A stretch of 64,000 nucleotides of DNA from Nissolia schottii (lineage: Eukaryota > Streptophyta > Magnoliopsida > Fabales > Fabaceae). A program made the position numbers and the translations under genes. The DNA is taken from the NCBI GenBank assembly GCA_003254905.1, contig QANU01001262.1, positions 111,362-175,361 of the forward strand, in the 5' to 3' direction. Each line of letters starts with the position of its first letter. Within the stretch, counting starts at the first letter, position 1. The notes below the pieces were generated by a model that saw nothing but the letters and a program-made list of their open reading frames with translations, searched no databases and was not told the DNA's origin. Shown here piece by piece: positions 1-12,285 of the stretch.

Positions 1-8
1 AGTTCAAG

Positions 9-3000
9 ATGGAGAGCGAGAAGAAAGCCTCTGCCATTTCTGATGTGGGAGCATGGGCCATGAACGTTGTCAGCTCCGTTGGGATTATCATGGCCAACAA
101 ACAGCTCATGTCCAACAATGGCTATGCCTTCAGCTTCGGTCAGCCCCTCTCTCCCTCTCCCCTCCTCTCTCTCTCTCTCTTCCTTCTCAACTAGTGTTTG
201 TTTTCTACACGCTTAGATCTGACACTCGGAGTCATTGATCTCCGGCATTATTTGCATTCTTTCGGTCTTTGCTTTGACGTAGCCACTTCTTTCATTCCGT
301 ACCTCCTCTGTTCTTCATTCATCCATCAAACTATTACTTGATTTTCAAAAAAGAATTTTCAATTTGCAAAATACCTTTAGTTCATACTTCCGGATTCAAA
401 TTATTATTAGTGTTAGCTTTTGTTAACATCATTATGTTGTTAACTTCTGATCTGTTTATTACTTGTTGACTGCATCTGCTCTCTCTATTTTTGTTTATAC
501 AGCCAGTACGTTAACTGGGTTCCACTTTGCTGTTACTGCTCTCGTGGGTTTAGTGTCAAATGCCACTGGTTATTCAGCGTCAAAGCATGTTCCTATGTGG
601 GAGCTTCTTTGGTTCTCAGTGGTTGCCAATGTGTCTATCACAGGAATGAACCTCAGCCTCATGCTGAACTCCGTTGGATTCTACCAAGTATGGTTTTACA
701 ATCAGCTTTTTCTGCCCATGGGGATATAGCATATCATGTTCATGGCTTGGACTTTCACTCTCTTTCTTTCTTGTTAAGAATTTCCATCTAGTGATTCTTT
801 TTTTAAAATTTTCATCCTTCTTCGTTGTTTCCTTGTTAAGCGTAAGTCATGGATTTATATAATTCAGACTGCCATCCCTCTTAGATATCTTATATCTTTT
901 TGTCTAGCACACCAGAGCAAATATTTGTTTGAAGCCTTTCACCATTGAAGTTGTATTGATGTTACCTGACCGATGCTTCAGTGAGATGGACGTCATAGTG
1001 AACTGTATATGTATGATTTATTGAATTGTAAAATAAGGACCTTGGGAAAAAGAATAGTGCAACCCTTAATATTATTATAAAAATTTGGGTTTACAAACCC
1101 GTTCGCCTAATGAATTTGATGCAGTGAATTCCATGTTGAAGCATTGAATTGCTTGTAGAATATTGTTATTTATTGTCATGCTTAGGATTTTGATTGACCT
1201 TTGTGGTTAATTGAAGAGCTCTAATGAGAAATTTCACCTTTAGTTTACCAAGACATATTGTTTCTCATTTGGCCATCCACAGCTGGGAATGGTAATGTCA
1301 AACCCAGAAGTATCAGTACCTGAAGAGATACTTATTGTTAGACGTCTGGAATACTGAAGCAATTACTGTAGAATACATTATACTTAACAACCTTTAATGT
1401 TCATACTCTTAATTTTGAATTTTCACTACCTCTACGTTTAGGTTGTTTATTTTCTCATTCTGTTTTCACAGATATCAAAGCTAAGCATGATTCCTGTGGT
1501 TTGTGTGATGGAATGGATCCTTCACAACAAGCACTACTCAAGGGAAGTGAAAATGTCAGTGGTGGTTGTGGTCATTGGTGTTGGAGTTTGCACAGTAACT
1601 GATGTGAAAGTCAACCTCAAAGGTTTCACATGTGCCTGCATAGCAGTTTTGTCCACATCTTTACAGCAAATTGTAAGCATTATATAATTTTTCTTCTCCA
1701 CTATGCTAGCAATATGAAATTTATTCCCATTTTTAGCATGGCTTTCTTTCTCACTTTTGTTAACTGATATATTATCTATTCGTGTAAGTCTAGGTTAGTG
1801 CTAGAGGGAACTTCATTAGATTTAGAATCATAACTGAATGCATCATAGTTTTTCCCTTTCAAGGTCTAATAACTTGTCTTTTCCCGGTGAATGGTTAGAA
1901 GTTAGAACAGACATGCTCCATTCAATTCATTGTTAAATATGAAGTGTAGAACATACCTTCTACTGCATATAATTAAAAAACAATAATCTTATTCTGTGTG
2001 TGACTTTGTGTGTGTTCAAGATTTGCAATATTTTCAAAAATTTCTAGATGTCAAATTATCAATTTTCACAACTTTCTATGCCCCTCCCTACTATCTAAAG
2101 ATTAACTTATGTCTTTCTCCACTGTTGTTTTTATCTCTTTCATTGATAAAGAATACACTCTCATAAAAATAGATGAAGTTGACCTGAAGTGGTTATTGGG
2201 TTGAGCTTTTTAATATCTGAGTCCCTTAAAATTGTTGGGAAAAAAAAAATTCAAAATGTGTCTAAGCTGTGTCCCGTGTTTGAGCTGTATCCACCTTATG
2301 TCTGAACAGTGTGCAGCAGCCATGTTCAAAATGTGTCCAAGCCAAAAGAAAAAAACAATTTTTAACCAGACAGGTAAGGATGTATGTCCAGTATGTGTCA
2401 TACTCATGTCATCTGAGTATTCATGTCAGACATGTGGACTGTGCTTTATGGGCTGGTATTTTTATTTTTATTTTTGGTTTACCTTTCATCAATTCTTTCT
2501 AGTTCTAGGCTGGTATTAATTTATGCTGTTTGTGGGATTGATTTTTCTTTATATCTGATTCTGTTTTATCCCGATTTGTATTGACAGTCAATAGGTTCTC
2601 TGCAAAAGAAATATTCAATTGGATCTTTTGAGTTGCTGAGTAAGACTGCTCCTATTCAATCCCTCTCTCTTCTTATTGTTGGTCCTTTTGTTGATTACTA
2701 CCTTAGTGGCAAATTGATAACCAACTATAAGATGTCTTATGGTGCCATTGTAAGTGGTCTTCCTCTAACCTCGTTGGTTTAAATCTGTCATATTCCCTGT
2801 GAATTTATCTTTATTTATTACAAATAGTATTCAATTATTGTTTCATTTTCATAAATCTCTGCAGTTATGCATTCTTCTTTCATGCTCGTTAGCTGTATTT
2901 TGCAATGTGAGCCAGTATCTTTGCATTGGGCGCTTCTCAGCTGTTTCCTTCCAGGTTTTAGGCCACATGAAAACAGTATGTGTTCTGACATTGGGGTGGC

Positions 3001-3224
3001 TGCTATTTGATTCGGAGCTCACTTTCAAGAATATCATGGGAATGATTATTGCAGTTCTAGGCATGGTAATTTATAGTTGGGCTGTGGAGGCTGAAAAACA
3101 GTCAAATCCGAAGACGCTTCCTCATGCAAAAAACAGCCTAACAGAAGAAGAAATTAGACTATTGAAGGATGGAGTAGAGAAGAGTTCTCTGAAGGATGTT
3201 GAACTTGGTGAGACTAAAGGCTAA
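9..3224 (+). CDS. URGT: UDP-rhamnose/UDP-galactose transporter (URGT1/2-like nucleotide-sugar transporter)
   Basis: Five exons: 9-138, 503-687, 1472-1672, 2588-2749, 2865-3224. All introns are GT-AG and the joined frame is 1038 nt, 345 aa plus stop. The product is a hydrophobic multi-pass protein of the triose-phosphate/nucleotide-sugar transporter (drug/metabolite transporter) superfamily. It opens with [19 protein letters not shown] and has the family blocks [40 protein letters not shown] and [13 protein letters not shown]. It ends in a charged cytosolic tail with SLTEEE. This matches Arabidopsis URGT1/URGT2 from memory, including length (about 350 aa). Known family role: exchange of cytosolic UDP-rhamnose or UDP-galactose for UMP across the Golgi membrane, feeding pectin and hemicellulose synthesis. 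The ATG at 9 is eight bases from the window edge, so the promoter and 5' UTR lie outside. Substrate preference is inferred from family only. Confidence 0.93.
2232..2450. repeat. Degenerate GTGTC-rich repeat in intron 4 of the URGT gene
   Basis: This part of the intron is built from GTGTCC, AAGC and CATGTC words; TTCAAAATGTGTC followed by AAGC occurs twice. It ends in GTGCTTTATGGG, which resembles the right end of the TIR element at 25968-26416 and of the repeat at 63440-63797. I take it as a degraded relative of that MITE. Its boundaries are uncertain and no target duplication was found. Confidence 0.4.
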
Positions 3225-6200
3225 AAGGATAGATGGACTCAGATCGTGGTGGTAGAATTTTATGAGAAATGAATGCAGGCAATTATAACGTGTATTGTTT
3301 TAATTTGGTTTGTACCTTTATGTCTAGTTTACATGGCAGTAAATTTGGTGTTTATTTGCTTACACTCGCACATATCCATTTTTAGAAGTTCTGTTCCCGT
3401 CCATTACTTTATTTTTTTGGCTATGTTGAGTTTTTTTGTGCGTTTGCTAGATAAACAATATGATGGCGGCATTAAGATGTGTAAGTAATGTGTACGCTAT
3501 AAATAGCGATATCAATCCCCTTGTGCAATTCCTTTTCTTGATCCTTTTGTTTTATCTATGTTAAATTTGTGTGTCTTTTCTTTTAATGTAGTTGAAGAGT
3601 TTATAATGAAAAAAGTTTGTGTATAATCAATATAGTTCAGTAGAATACCACAACTGGAACACAATGGTTGATTTGAGACCTAGTTTTTATTCAACTTTCT
3701 GCATGTTGGCACATCTTATAAATGCAACGCGTATGCTTCTCATACAATCCAATAAGCGCTTGTCCTTAATGCATTCCGTAGTTCATCCTGTAGAGTGGAC
3801 AAGCAACGAGAATGAAATGTGCACAGCCAACCGTGGCATAAATAAAGATCGGAAATACTATGTAGCGAAGAGGACAAGCAATGAGAATGAAATGAGGGGG
3901 AAAAAAAAGAGGAAAACTGAGGAGGATAAAACTCAAGGGAGAAAAAAAGAGTACATCAACTTGCACAGATTAGAGGGCAACGCAGCAATAAAAAATACAA
4001 CCTAAAATGCTATTCCAAAGTCAATAAATTACAGCAACTCAATACTGAAACCACATAAGATGGATTACATCAAGGACAGTCAGGGAGAAGGCTAGGCAGA
4101 TAACAGAGCCAACCCATTAATCTAAAAAAAACGAGATCATTTATGGTATTAAAGCTATGCTTAATGAGAGCAATGCTGCATTATTTAGCAGTGTTTCTAT
4201 GCAAGATTGCAAGTTACAAGTAAAACCAACCAAAGAGAATTGCTCAGCTGACCTTCAAAGACTAGATTTTATTGCTTCTTTAACCCCTCTATTTTATTTA
4301 TTATCATATTTTTTCAACAGGTAGGTAATTTGAGGAAGATATTTACTTCATGTGATTGAAGGACCAGCAAATGGGCAAAGGAAAGACAATGAAAGTAAAT
4401 ATCTAATATTGTGCTTAATAGAAATAGTGTAGTAACTCTAAAGTCCAAATGGGTTGGATACGTCATTGAACCAGCTAATTAGCAGGTAAAAGTTAGATCT
4501 ATATCTATTTTTCTTCTCTTTTTTTTTTTTTTTACATCAATCTATCTAAAGGCTAAAATATATTTTAGTTATATTTGTAAAACATTAGTCAAGTTAGTCT
4601 TTCGTTAATTCTCTAATTCTTTCATTAACGGACATAGTCGTTAAGAGAATAAAAATATTTTTATATATGCATTTTTTTTTATTTTATAAAGATGTTATTG
4701 TATGAATTTTGAACAATTGAGTGAAATTCTAAGATCTAAGAAAAAGTGTGTATTTTTTTATAAATCTCAAAGGAGGTGAATGTAAATGCTCATAAAATAA
4801 ATAGTTTAGCTATAAAATATGATATTTTATAAAGACAAATTTGTATTTTGAGACATCTATTTATTGTAAATTTGCCCTTTAAAACCAACCCTTAAAATAA
4901 AGAAATAAAAAAAAGGGTTAAAATTCATAAAACGTCCTCCAAATATATTCATTGTGTAACTCAGCCGAGTTTTTGAATACGTGCAAAATTTATACGTTGT
5001 GCTAATATAATAACCCATCAAATTCAACAAGTGGTAATGGCAGCATCCAGATGCAGGTGTTAACAATAAAAAGAAAAGCATCCAGATCCAGCCTCCAGGT
5101 GTGGTCGATTCACTCACATGCACATGACACAGCCCTAATTAAGCCATTTCCATTTTAGCCCATTAGTGGGTGAATCTCAATGGTGAGCAAGCTAGCTGTG
5201 GTTGGAGTTGCTGCCATTAAATATTGCAGCTATGTACACCTCGCATCGCTAACGCTAGCCTGAGGATGGAATTTTGATTGCTAGTCATCATAGTTGATTC
5301 ATTAACAGAAAAATAAGAAAAAAAAATTGCAACCCATGTTTTTAAAAGATTGAGAAAATTAGCCACATCAAGATGGTACCATTTTCAATGGTTAAGCTTG
5401 ATGCGTGGTTGCTTATTAGCACAATGTATAAAAGTTTAAGGGGGTGTTTTTCACCATTTTAGAACTCGGGAAATAAGGCTATGTTCGGATTGGTGGAAGA
5501 TGATGGAGTGGTATGGGATGGAGTCGAGATCCCACTCGGTTGTTTGGATAGTCAGTCTAGTGATGGAAGATTTAGGTAATGAACATGAGGTATAGGATTA
5601 AACCTTATTGTCGTCATTATACCAAAAAAGAATCATCGTCATAACCTTGTGAGTTTAAATCCCTGATCCATGTTGAAACTTACATATAGTGAAATATAAG
5701 AAAACAAATTAACGATAAGTAGTAAAAAAAAAAGTTTTCTTTTTGTTAAAATGGAAAGGAACAAAGAAAACAACTAAGCTCTAAGAACAATAACACCTAA
5801 ACTATTTGTCATGAGATAGGATAGCACAATCATAGGCAAAGTAAGCCAACATTAAAAAGATTCTTGACGATCCGCACCAAATTTGGTTATTGCATCTGCA
5901 CACACATTAACTTCACGAAGTCTATGAGTAATCTTGATGTTCCAATCCCTACTAAAAAAAAGTTGTATAATACAATATAAGTTTGACATGAACAATAATT
6001 ATATATATATAATTAAAGGTAAATTAGTTATTAGATTCATCCAATTTTTAGTGAGAATTTATTTTTCCTTCTATAACATCCCAGATAATATTCACGAGTA
6101 TTTACCTGTAAATAAAATTGTCAGAGATTAACTCTTTGCAGAGAATATTGTCTTTCAATTTAACATTTTATTTTTTTATTTTATCCCTTAAAATATCAAG

Positions 6201-6230
6201 TATCATTGATCAAAGTGTTTAAGCTGATAT

Positions 6231-6692
6231 TGTAACAACCCCAGAAATTGTTATCGGTACACAAGGGAGTAGTTCTCTTACGAAAGTCTCCTAACGTGCT
6301 AATCATGAAAAACGCGCAGTTTTATAGATAAAGAGGGAATGTATTTAAATAAAATTAAACATCATTATATAATATAAATAAAAAGATCATTTACAAGATA
6401 CGAAATATATATAGTTCAAAATACGCTATTATCTGCTTGTAGTCCACTAGAACACTCTAAAGATTGACATGAATGTAAACAAAGATTGAAATAACTGAGG
6501 AATATTTCACAACAACATGAAGCTTACTAAGAGTCCAAATTGCTAAGATCTACTGAACGAGCAGTGTGTCTTCGTCAACGGTATTTGAAAAAGATTGATT
6601 AGGGATGAGTCATAACCCCACAACAGCATGGAAAAGTTCATAACCACGGCATGCATATGTAAAATATATATATAACAGTGATGAAAACGTTC

Positions 6693-6726
<34 letters not shown>

Positions 6727-8100
6727 CATCGTCATCATCATCATCTTTAAAAAAAACATTTAAGAACATAATCAAGTAAGGAGTTCTCTAGATAGACATT
6801 CCGAACATCACGGTTTAATTAGTTGTTCCTGAAATGTTCGAGTTTTACAATCTTGCCCTAATCTATATGACATGATACATGATACATTACATCGAGCATC
6901 ATAGGCTGTCATGTCCGGGCTTTACGGTCTTACCCTAAATCTACATGAATCTTACCCTAAATCTACATGAATCTTATTCTACTTTACAATCGTACAAGGA
7001 TACTAAGGTCAACGTAGGTTGTCGCTGACTTACAGTTATATCCTAGATATACTTCCATGAAAACAATTTTAAATACATAACATGATCATCATAACATAAT
7101 CCTTATACTGATAGCATAACATAACTTAATATCCTTAAGTGTTTTATCTTGAAAAAATAAAGGTAGAATAAGATTCCATGCTTAGAGAGGTTCCGAGATA
7201 TAAGAGGTGTGTCATAATTGACATCTTAAGTAATAAGTTTTGTCCTTAGCAAGAACCTTTCCTTAACATAAGTCTTCTCCCATGAGAATCTTTCCTTAAT
7301 CATGATATTTTATTAAGGATTTAACTAAACAAATGAATATCTATATCGTTTAATACTAATCATACACACATAACATGAATATATTTAATGCAATAAAATA
7401 TGTGGTCTCATGTGATTTTAAAATAGTTTCATAAACATCTACTTCATAAGTAAAGAGTTTCTAAATAAATAATCATGAAAAAATAACTAATTAAATAAAA
7501 GAATAAATAACTTCATAAATACATAAATAAAATAATAAATTTCACCTCCTAAGATTTTATAAATGCTTAAATAAATAAATAAACAACTTTAAAAAATAAA
7601 TACATGGTCTAAAATAGACTATGAAAAAAGTCACTCAAAAATGGTTGAATGGTAAAAAGCAATAAGTTAGGAGCTCCTGACACACCCTACTACGAACGGA
7701 AAATGAGAGAGAGAAAAAAAAATAACTTGAGCGAAAAATCTAACAAAATTGTAACCTCTTAAGTTCTAGAGTGAATTAGCAAGTCTAAACACTCACAAGA
7801 AGCCTCTACATATAGGGAGAAGAAGATACCTCCATCGTTAATCGATGGGAGACTAATTTTCTAACGTGCTACAACGCGCTTGCCTTCCTGTCTTGCTTCT
7901 CGCCCAAGATGCATACGCCTCGCACGAGACGTGATCTATTTTTTTTTGGGCCATAACAAATATTTAAGCGTATTTCATATATTACTTATTCCAAAATAAT
8001 AATAACACAGACAAATTTAGAGTTCGGTCCCTTAAAGTGCGTGGCAACTTTTCCGTCAACTAGTCAATATCCGAAAACTAGCTGAATCAATATCCAAAAA
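6231..8100 (-). mobile_element. Probable LTR fossil, minus orientation (upper boundary uncertain)
   Basis: The plus-strand left edge reads TGTAACAACCCC. On the minus strand it therefore ends in GGGGTTGTTACA, the same type of terminus as the two better-defined LTR fossils in this window (ending GGGTGTTACA). In minus orientation a TATA-like CCTATATGTAGAGG lies near 7805-7818. A segment around 7905-7945 resembles plus-strand sequence at 35385-35420: a poly-A run followed by TCTCGTGCGAG. No coding domain is visible, so it is at most an LTR or part of one. I could not find a matching target duplication at the upper end. Confidence 0.4.
6696..6726. repeat. ATA/TAA microsatellite
   Basis: About ten uninterrupted trinucleotide units, followed directly by a short CATCAT run. 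It lies inside the probable reverse LTR fossil. Confidence 0.9.
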
Positions 8101-8984
8101 GCCTTCAACATCCTATCCTCTAAAGTCCCAACTAAAAGCCAACGGTTCTTATTTCTACATGCCAACAAAACCTGCATGATAAAGCTCGCTATTTTTGTTG
8201 GTTTTTTTTTTTCAAGAATACGTAGTATTTATAAATATACGTGATTTACAAGAAGTTACTCGTCGTTGATTATTACCCTTTTATAAAGATATAGGTTTCC
8301 GTTATTATTCTGAATGAATTAGTATTTTTTTTTAATCTGCAATTAGTGGGGTTGCAAGTACTTTCGCACCTATAAATTTGATTTATTTATGGTTTATTAA
8401 CAAAAAAAATAGATATAAAATTGTAAAAAAAAAGGAGTGAAAAGAACAATTAAAAAAATTGTGGGTTGAAATGAGAGATGAAAGTGGTAATATTTTTTTT
8501 TTGAAAAAAATTGAAAAAATAAAAATAGTTACAAAATGATAAAAATAGAAAAAATATTGTACACCAAAATGAGGAAATCCTCTCTTATTGTATTTGGAAG
8601 AAACATATAAAAGCCAAAACCTAGCAATTTTGGATGGGCGAATCACGCAATTACAACTTAAAAAAGAAACACAATCTTCACGGCAGATCAATATCCTTGT
8701 TGTTAATAATAAAAAAGAAACAAAATCACGCAACATCCTCATACACAATAGCAATGTTACTAATATTCTTGTTCCGAGCTCTTTCATTCTATTTTGAGTT
8801 GGAAGTTGGGGGAAAAACAACCTCGAAAATTGAAAAAGAGGGCAAATTGAACAAATCTCATACTCGGCGATCATTAAAATGTGGAGATGCACTTCAGTAC
8901 TTCAAGTAACTACGAGCATTAGCATCCTCTTTATAAATCTTCCATTGATTATCACTAAATCCACTAAAAATCTTGCTTCAACAA

Positions 8985-11900
8985 TCAGCCAGCAAAAAGA
9001 TGAGATGAAGCAGCTAATTCTGCCAACTGCTTCCGATCAAGATAGGATACGAGATTCATTGAAATTAAATGTTCTCGTAAATTTGCAAAGTCTTCAGCCT
9101 TGAAATTGTATGTTGATTGAAGTTTCTTTGCCTCACAGTCTGCTGCTTCAGCTTCAGCAAGCAGGAGATTAGCTTCTTCCGCGTCACCCATTTCTAGTGC
9201 AGCAGTTTTTTCTGCCCTAGCAGTAGCAGCTGTCAAAAGTAGCCTCTGATATATAGCCATTGCCAATTCTTTTTCCTTCAATAAAATCGTCCCCTCAATT
9301 TCCTGCAATTTATTTAGTGTGTCTTTAATTTCTTCCTCGAGTTTCTCAAGATTTAAAATGGCTGTATCCAAGTCTATCTGCATGCCTTCTTTTTCTACAC
9401 ATAGTGACTTAGCCTCAGTGGCTATCCGAGCAGCCTCCTTGAAATTTCTTGCAGCAGTAGCAACTTTCTTTTCTGCTTCAAGTTCTGGGACTCTTTTATC
9501 TATGAAAATAATCCTTTGCTTGAAGGATGCTATATCTTGTTGGATGCTTGACTTTCTTGAAGACAATTCCTAAAAAGAGTGTAAAGGTATTAGGTGAACA
9601 ACAAACCACCATAATAATGTTTAAGACATCATGTATCTGATTGCATGTGGAAGCACTTTATCCCCTTCTATGAACCCATTATTCAAGAAGCTTAGCTTAC
9701 GTATAACTCTAAGGTTATTACTTATTATGTGGTCCACTAGTGTCTGGCACGACGAAGGGAATGTTTGTAATTACTCATTGCATTTCAGCCATATGCACAA
9801 TGCAAAACAGATAAAAGTCAATATAAGAACTAACCTGCAAGGACGTTCTTGCAGCAGAAACCTCCTGTTGAAACAATTTCACGTCTCTAGAAAGCTTTTC
9901 CTCATTGTTTGCAAGAGTTAACTTTTCCACCCTGGACTTCAATATAGATGACATCAAATCTTTTCTTAGTTCAACCATCTCTCGGAATTCTTTAGCTTCC
10001 TCCTCAGAAATCCTAGCAAATTCCTTTAGCTTCGCCCTCATTTCTTCTTCGTGAATGAGAAAGCTATCAATTTCATTTTTCTTTAGTGCCAAAGTTTCCG
10101 ACTCTAATTCCACTTGAGCAAGGACAGATTGCAATTTATCATTCTTCACATCAACGCTTAACTGAATCTCTTTAAATCCAGAGACAACACTGTTCATCTT
10201 ATTCTCTACATCTTTTAAATTAGCATCAGTGTCTGCTATCTCCTTTTGCTTCTGTTCAACTAAAGCAAGAAGTTCTTCCAATTCACCCATTAGCATGTCC
10301 TTTCTTTTGCAAAGGATTTCTTTCTCTCTTTTATCATCCTGGATCGAATGCTCAATGGTTTTATTCAATTCCAAATGAGCTTCACTTATAAAATGTGATT
10401 CAATCTCCAACTCCATCTTTTTAACCTCCAAGTCTTCAGATGACGAAAACCACTGGTCCATTTCTTTTGAATAACTCGATGTTGCTTTCTTCAAGGCAAA
10501 TTCTGCATTATTTAAAGCATTCTAGGAGAAGGAATATAACATGTTAGAAAACACCATAACTTGAATGAGCAACCTAAAGAAATAAGCCAACAAGGCAACG
10601 TAGAATCATGCAAATAAAAATGAACAACAACGGATGAAAATCATCCAGAGTAATAAAGAAGATTTTCTATTATTACGTACTACTCTTAACAGGTCATCAG
10701 GTAAAGGGACCATTTTATGTTATTATAACAGCTAACATGCCAATGATCATTGGACTACAAAGCAATGACACCACAAAAAATGAGCTGTTGATCCTCATAT
10801 ACAACATGAAACTTTCCCCAAAAAAGATATAACTCAGAGACCTTAGATTTTGCTTTTCTGCAGAGTCCGTGTCTGTCTTATCCTATCCGTGCTGTATCGT
10901 ATGTGTGTTAGTGTTCGTGCATCTTAGCCAATGGGTGAGAGTAAAAGAGACAAAAGGATATAAGTGTTATGTGAAATAGGATTCAAAAACTAAAATCGAT
11001 TAGCTACAAACAACATTGTGATTTGATGTTGTGCTATTATTAAGGGCATTTTAATCGGTATCCAATAGTTTTGTAGAGCATTGAACTCTGGCAAATAAGT
11101 ATTTTTTTAACCAGAAGATGAACGCACTAGACTCTATCACATTTCATTTCATCGATAGAATTAAGATAGGTTAAAAGGAAATAAAAATGCTGTAAACCAG
11201 ACAATCAATCACATTTCATTTAGGCTTGGCCATTGTCCATCTGAGCTTATAAATAATATTTGGAAGAATTAAAAAAGTACTAAAGGCAGAGTTCAACTAG
11301 ATTTAGATAAGAGTGAAGTAGCAAACGCTGATAAAATAGGACAAATGTACATTCTGTCAAATTAAGTGGCTCTTTTTTCACTAACCGTTGCATAATGCTC
11401 GAGTAAGATAGCACATTCTTCCTCAGCGGCTATTTGAGAGTCGAGTGCCTGCTGCAGTTTTAAATCTAAAGCATCGATGGCGGCATCAGCTTCTCTCAAA
11501 GAATTCGTAAAAGCTTGTTTCTCCTTCTCTGCAGCAGAAAGATTTTCGCTAACCTTTTCAGCCCTTTCAAAATCCTCAGCTTCGCAGGCTTCTTCCAATT
11601 GCTTTTCAAGTTCCATGTGCCTAAGAGAAGCAAGATTAGCCTTCTCAGCTGCTTCTCTTCTATTCCTGATTGAATCCTTCCGAGCAGCAGAAACGGAATT
11701 CACCCCTTGACGGGCATGGTTAAGCTTCTTGTGTATGCGGGCCTTGATCTGCAGGAACTCTGCCTCACACAAAGTTCCATCGTCCTGGGGTTTCCGATTC
11801 TCAACCTCCGAGATCTCCGATCTGGAACTGTCATGCAAAGAGGAAGAGTCGCTAGACGGTTCGGTAACGGCAACATCAGTGGTGGCCGGGGAGGGCGGGT

Positions 11901-12285
11901 GGGCGTCGTTGGAAAATAGTGAGTCTCTGCCGTATCCTATCCTCAAACCAGGTCGTTTTCTTCTCCTGGAGCCCTGTATCGAGGAAGTTGGGGCTTGGGT
12001 GGTGGTGGTGGTGGTAGATGGCTGCTCGGGACATTGAGATTGAGATCGGAGATCATGCTCGGCTTCGGCCACTTCGGGAGTAGCGACAAGAGTGAGGTCA
12101 GAGAAGAGATTCTCGTCAAGGGGATGGGGCTGCGACGACGATGCGGGTGTGAGGGCGTCATCCCTACGATCGCCTTCTTCATTGTCTTGTTGTTGGAGCT
12201 CTCCTTCAATTTGGGAGGGGTTGAAGAGTACCATACCTTCAAATAGCGAATCCATATCTTCTCCTTGCATTCCATCCGAAGCCAT
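8985..12285 (-). CDS. UVR-motif coiled-coil protein, function unknown
   Basis: Three exons on the minus strand: 12285-11386, 10521-9835 and 9569-8985, all phase 0 and GT-AG, giving 723 aa. Residues 1-170 are low-complexity and acidic/Ser-rich, with a T run near 91-96 and a basic patch SRRRKRPG near 106-113 that could be a nuclear signal. Residues about 171-723 are almost continuous coiled coil rich in E, K, A and L. A clear UVR motif (LEKQLEEACEAEDFERAEK) lies near 226-244. A second UVR-like stretch (ARNFKEAARIATEAKSL) lies in exon 3. UVR motifs mediate UvrB-UvrC contact in bacteria; in plants they occur in several unrelated proteins, so no repair role is implied. I do not recognise a named gene. 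The Met at 12285 was chosen over an in-frame upstream one at 12321 because the MASDGMQ start opens the conserved-looking acidic region and the upstream segment is 5'-UTR-like CCTCA repeats on the plus strand. Confidence 0.85.

Larger units (their letters stand above)
3225..8984. other. Intergenic spacer between URGT and the UVR-protein gene
   Basis: AT-rich, with no gene I can support. The first about 400 bases should hold the URGT 3' UTR. A 23-bp sequence (GACAAGCAA-GAGAATGAAATG type) occurs at 3797-3819 and again at 3872-3894, 75 bases apart. A probable reverse-oriented LTR fossil covers 6231 to about 8100, and an ATA microsatellite lies at 6696-6726. The 169-aa minus-strand ORF at 8383-8892 is Phe-rich, AT-driven and matches nothing I know; it may overlap the 3' UTR of the next gene. 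Confidence 0.6.

Noticed and set aside
3619-4005. 128-aa ORF downstream of URGT
   Set aside because: Contains the duplicated 23-bp sequence and lysine-rich low complexity; no recognised domain, no exon signals.
6696-6740. CRISPR-like regular repeat (ATA then CAT units)
   Set aside because: Simple microsatellite without spacers, and the DNA is a plant nuclear genome.
8383-8892. 169-aa minus-strand ORF upstream of the UVR gene end
   Set aside because: Phe/Leu/Ile-rich translation of AT-rich DNA, no motif, opposing ORFs on the plus strand are equally long. Could be 3' UTR.
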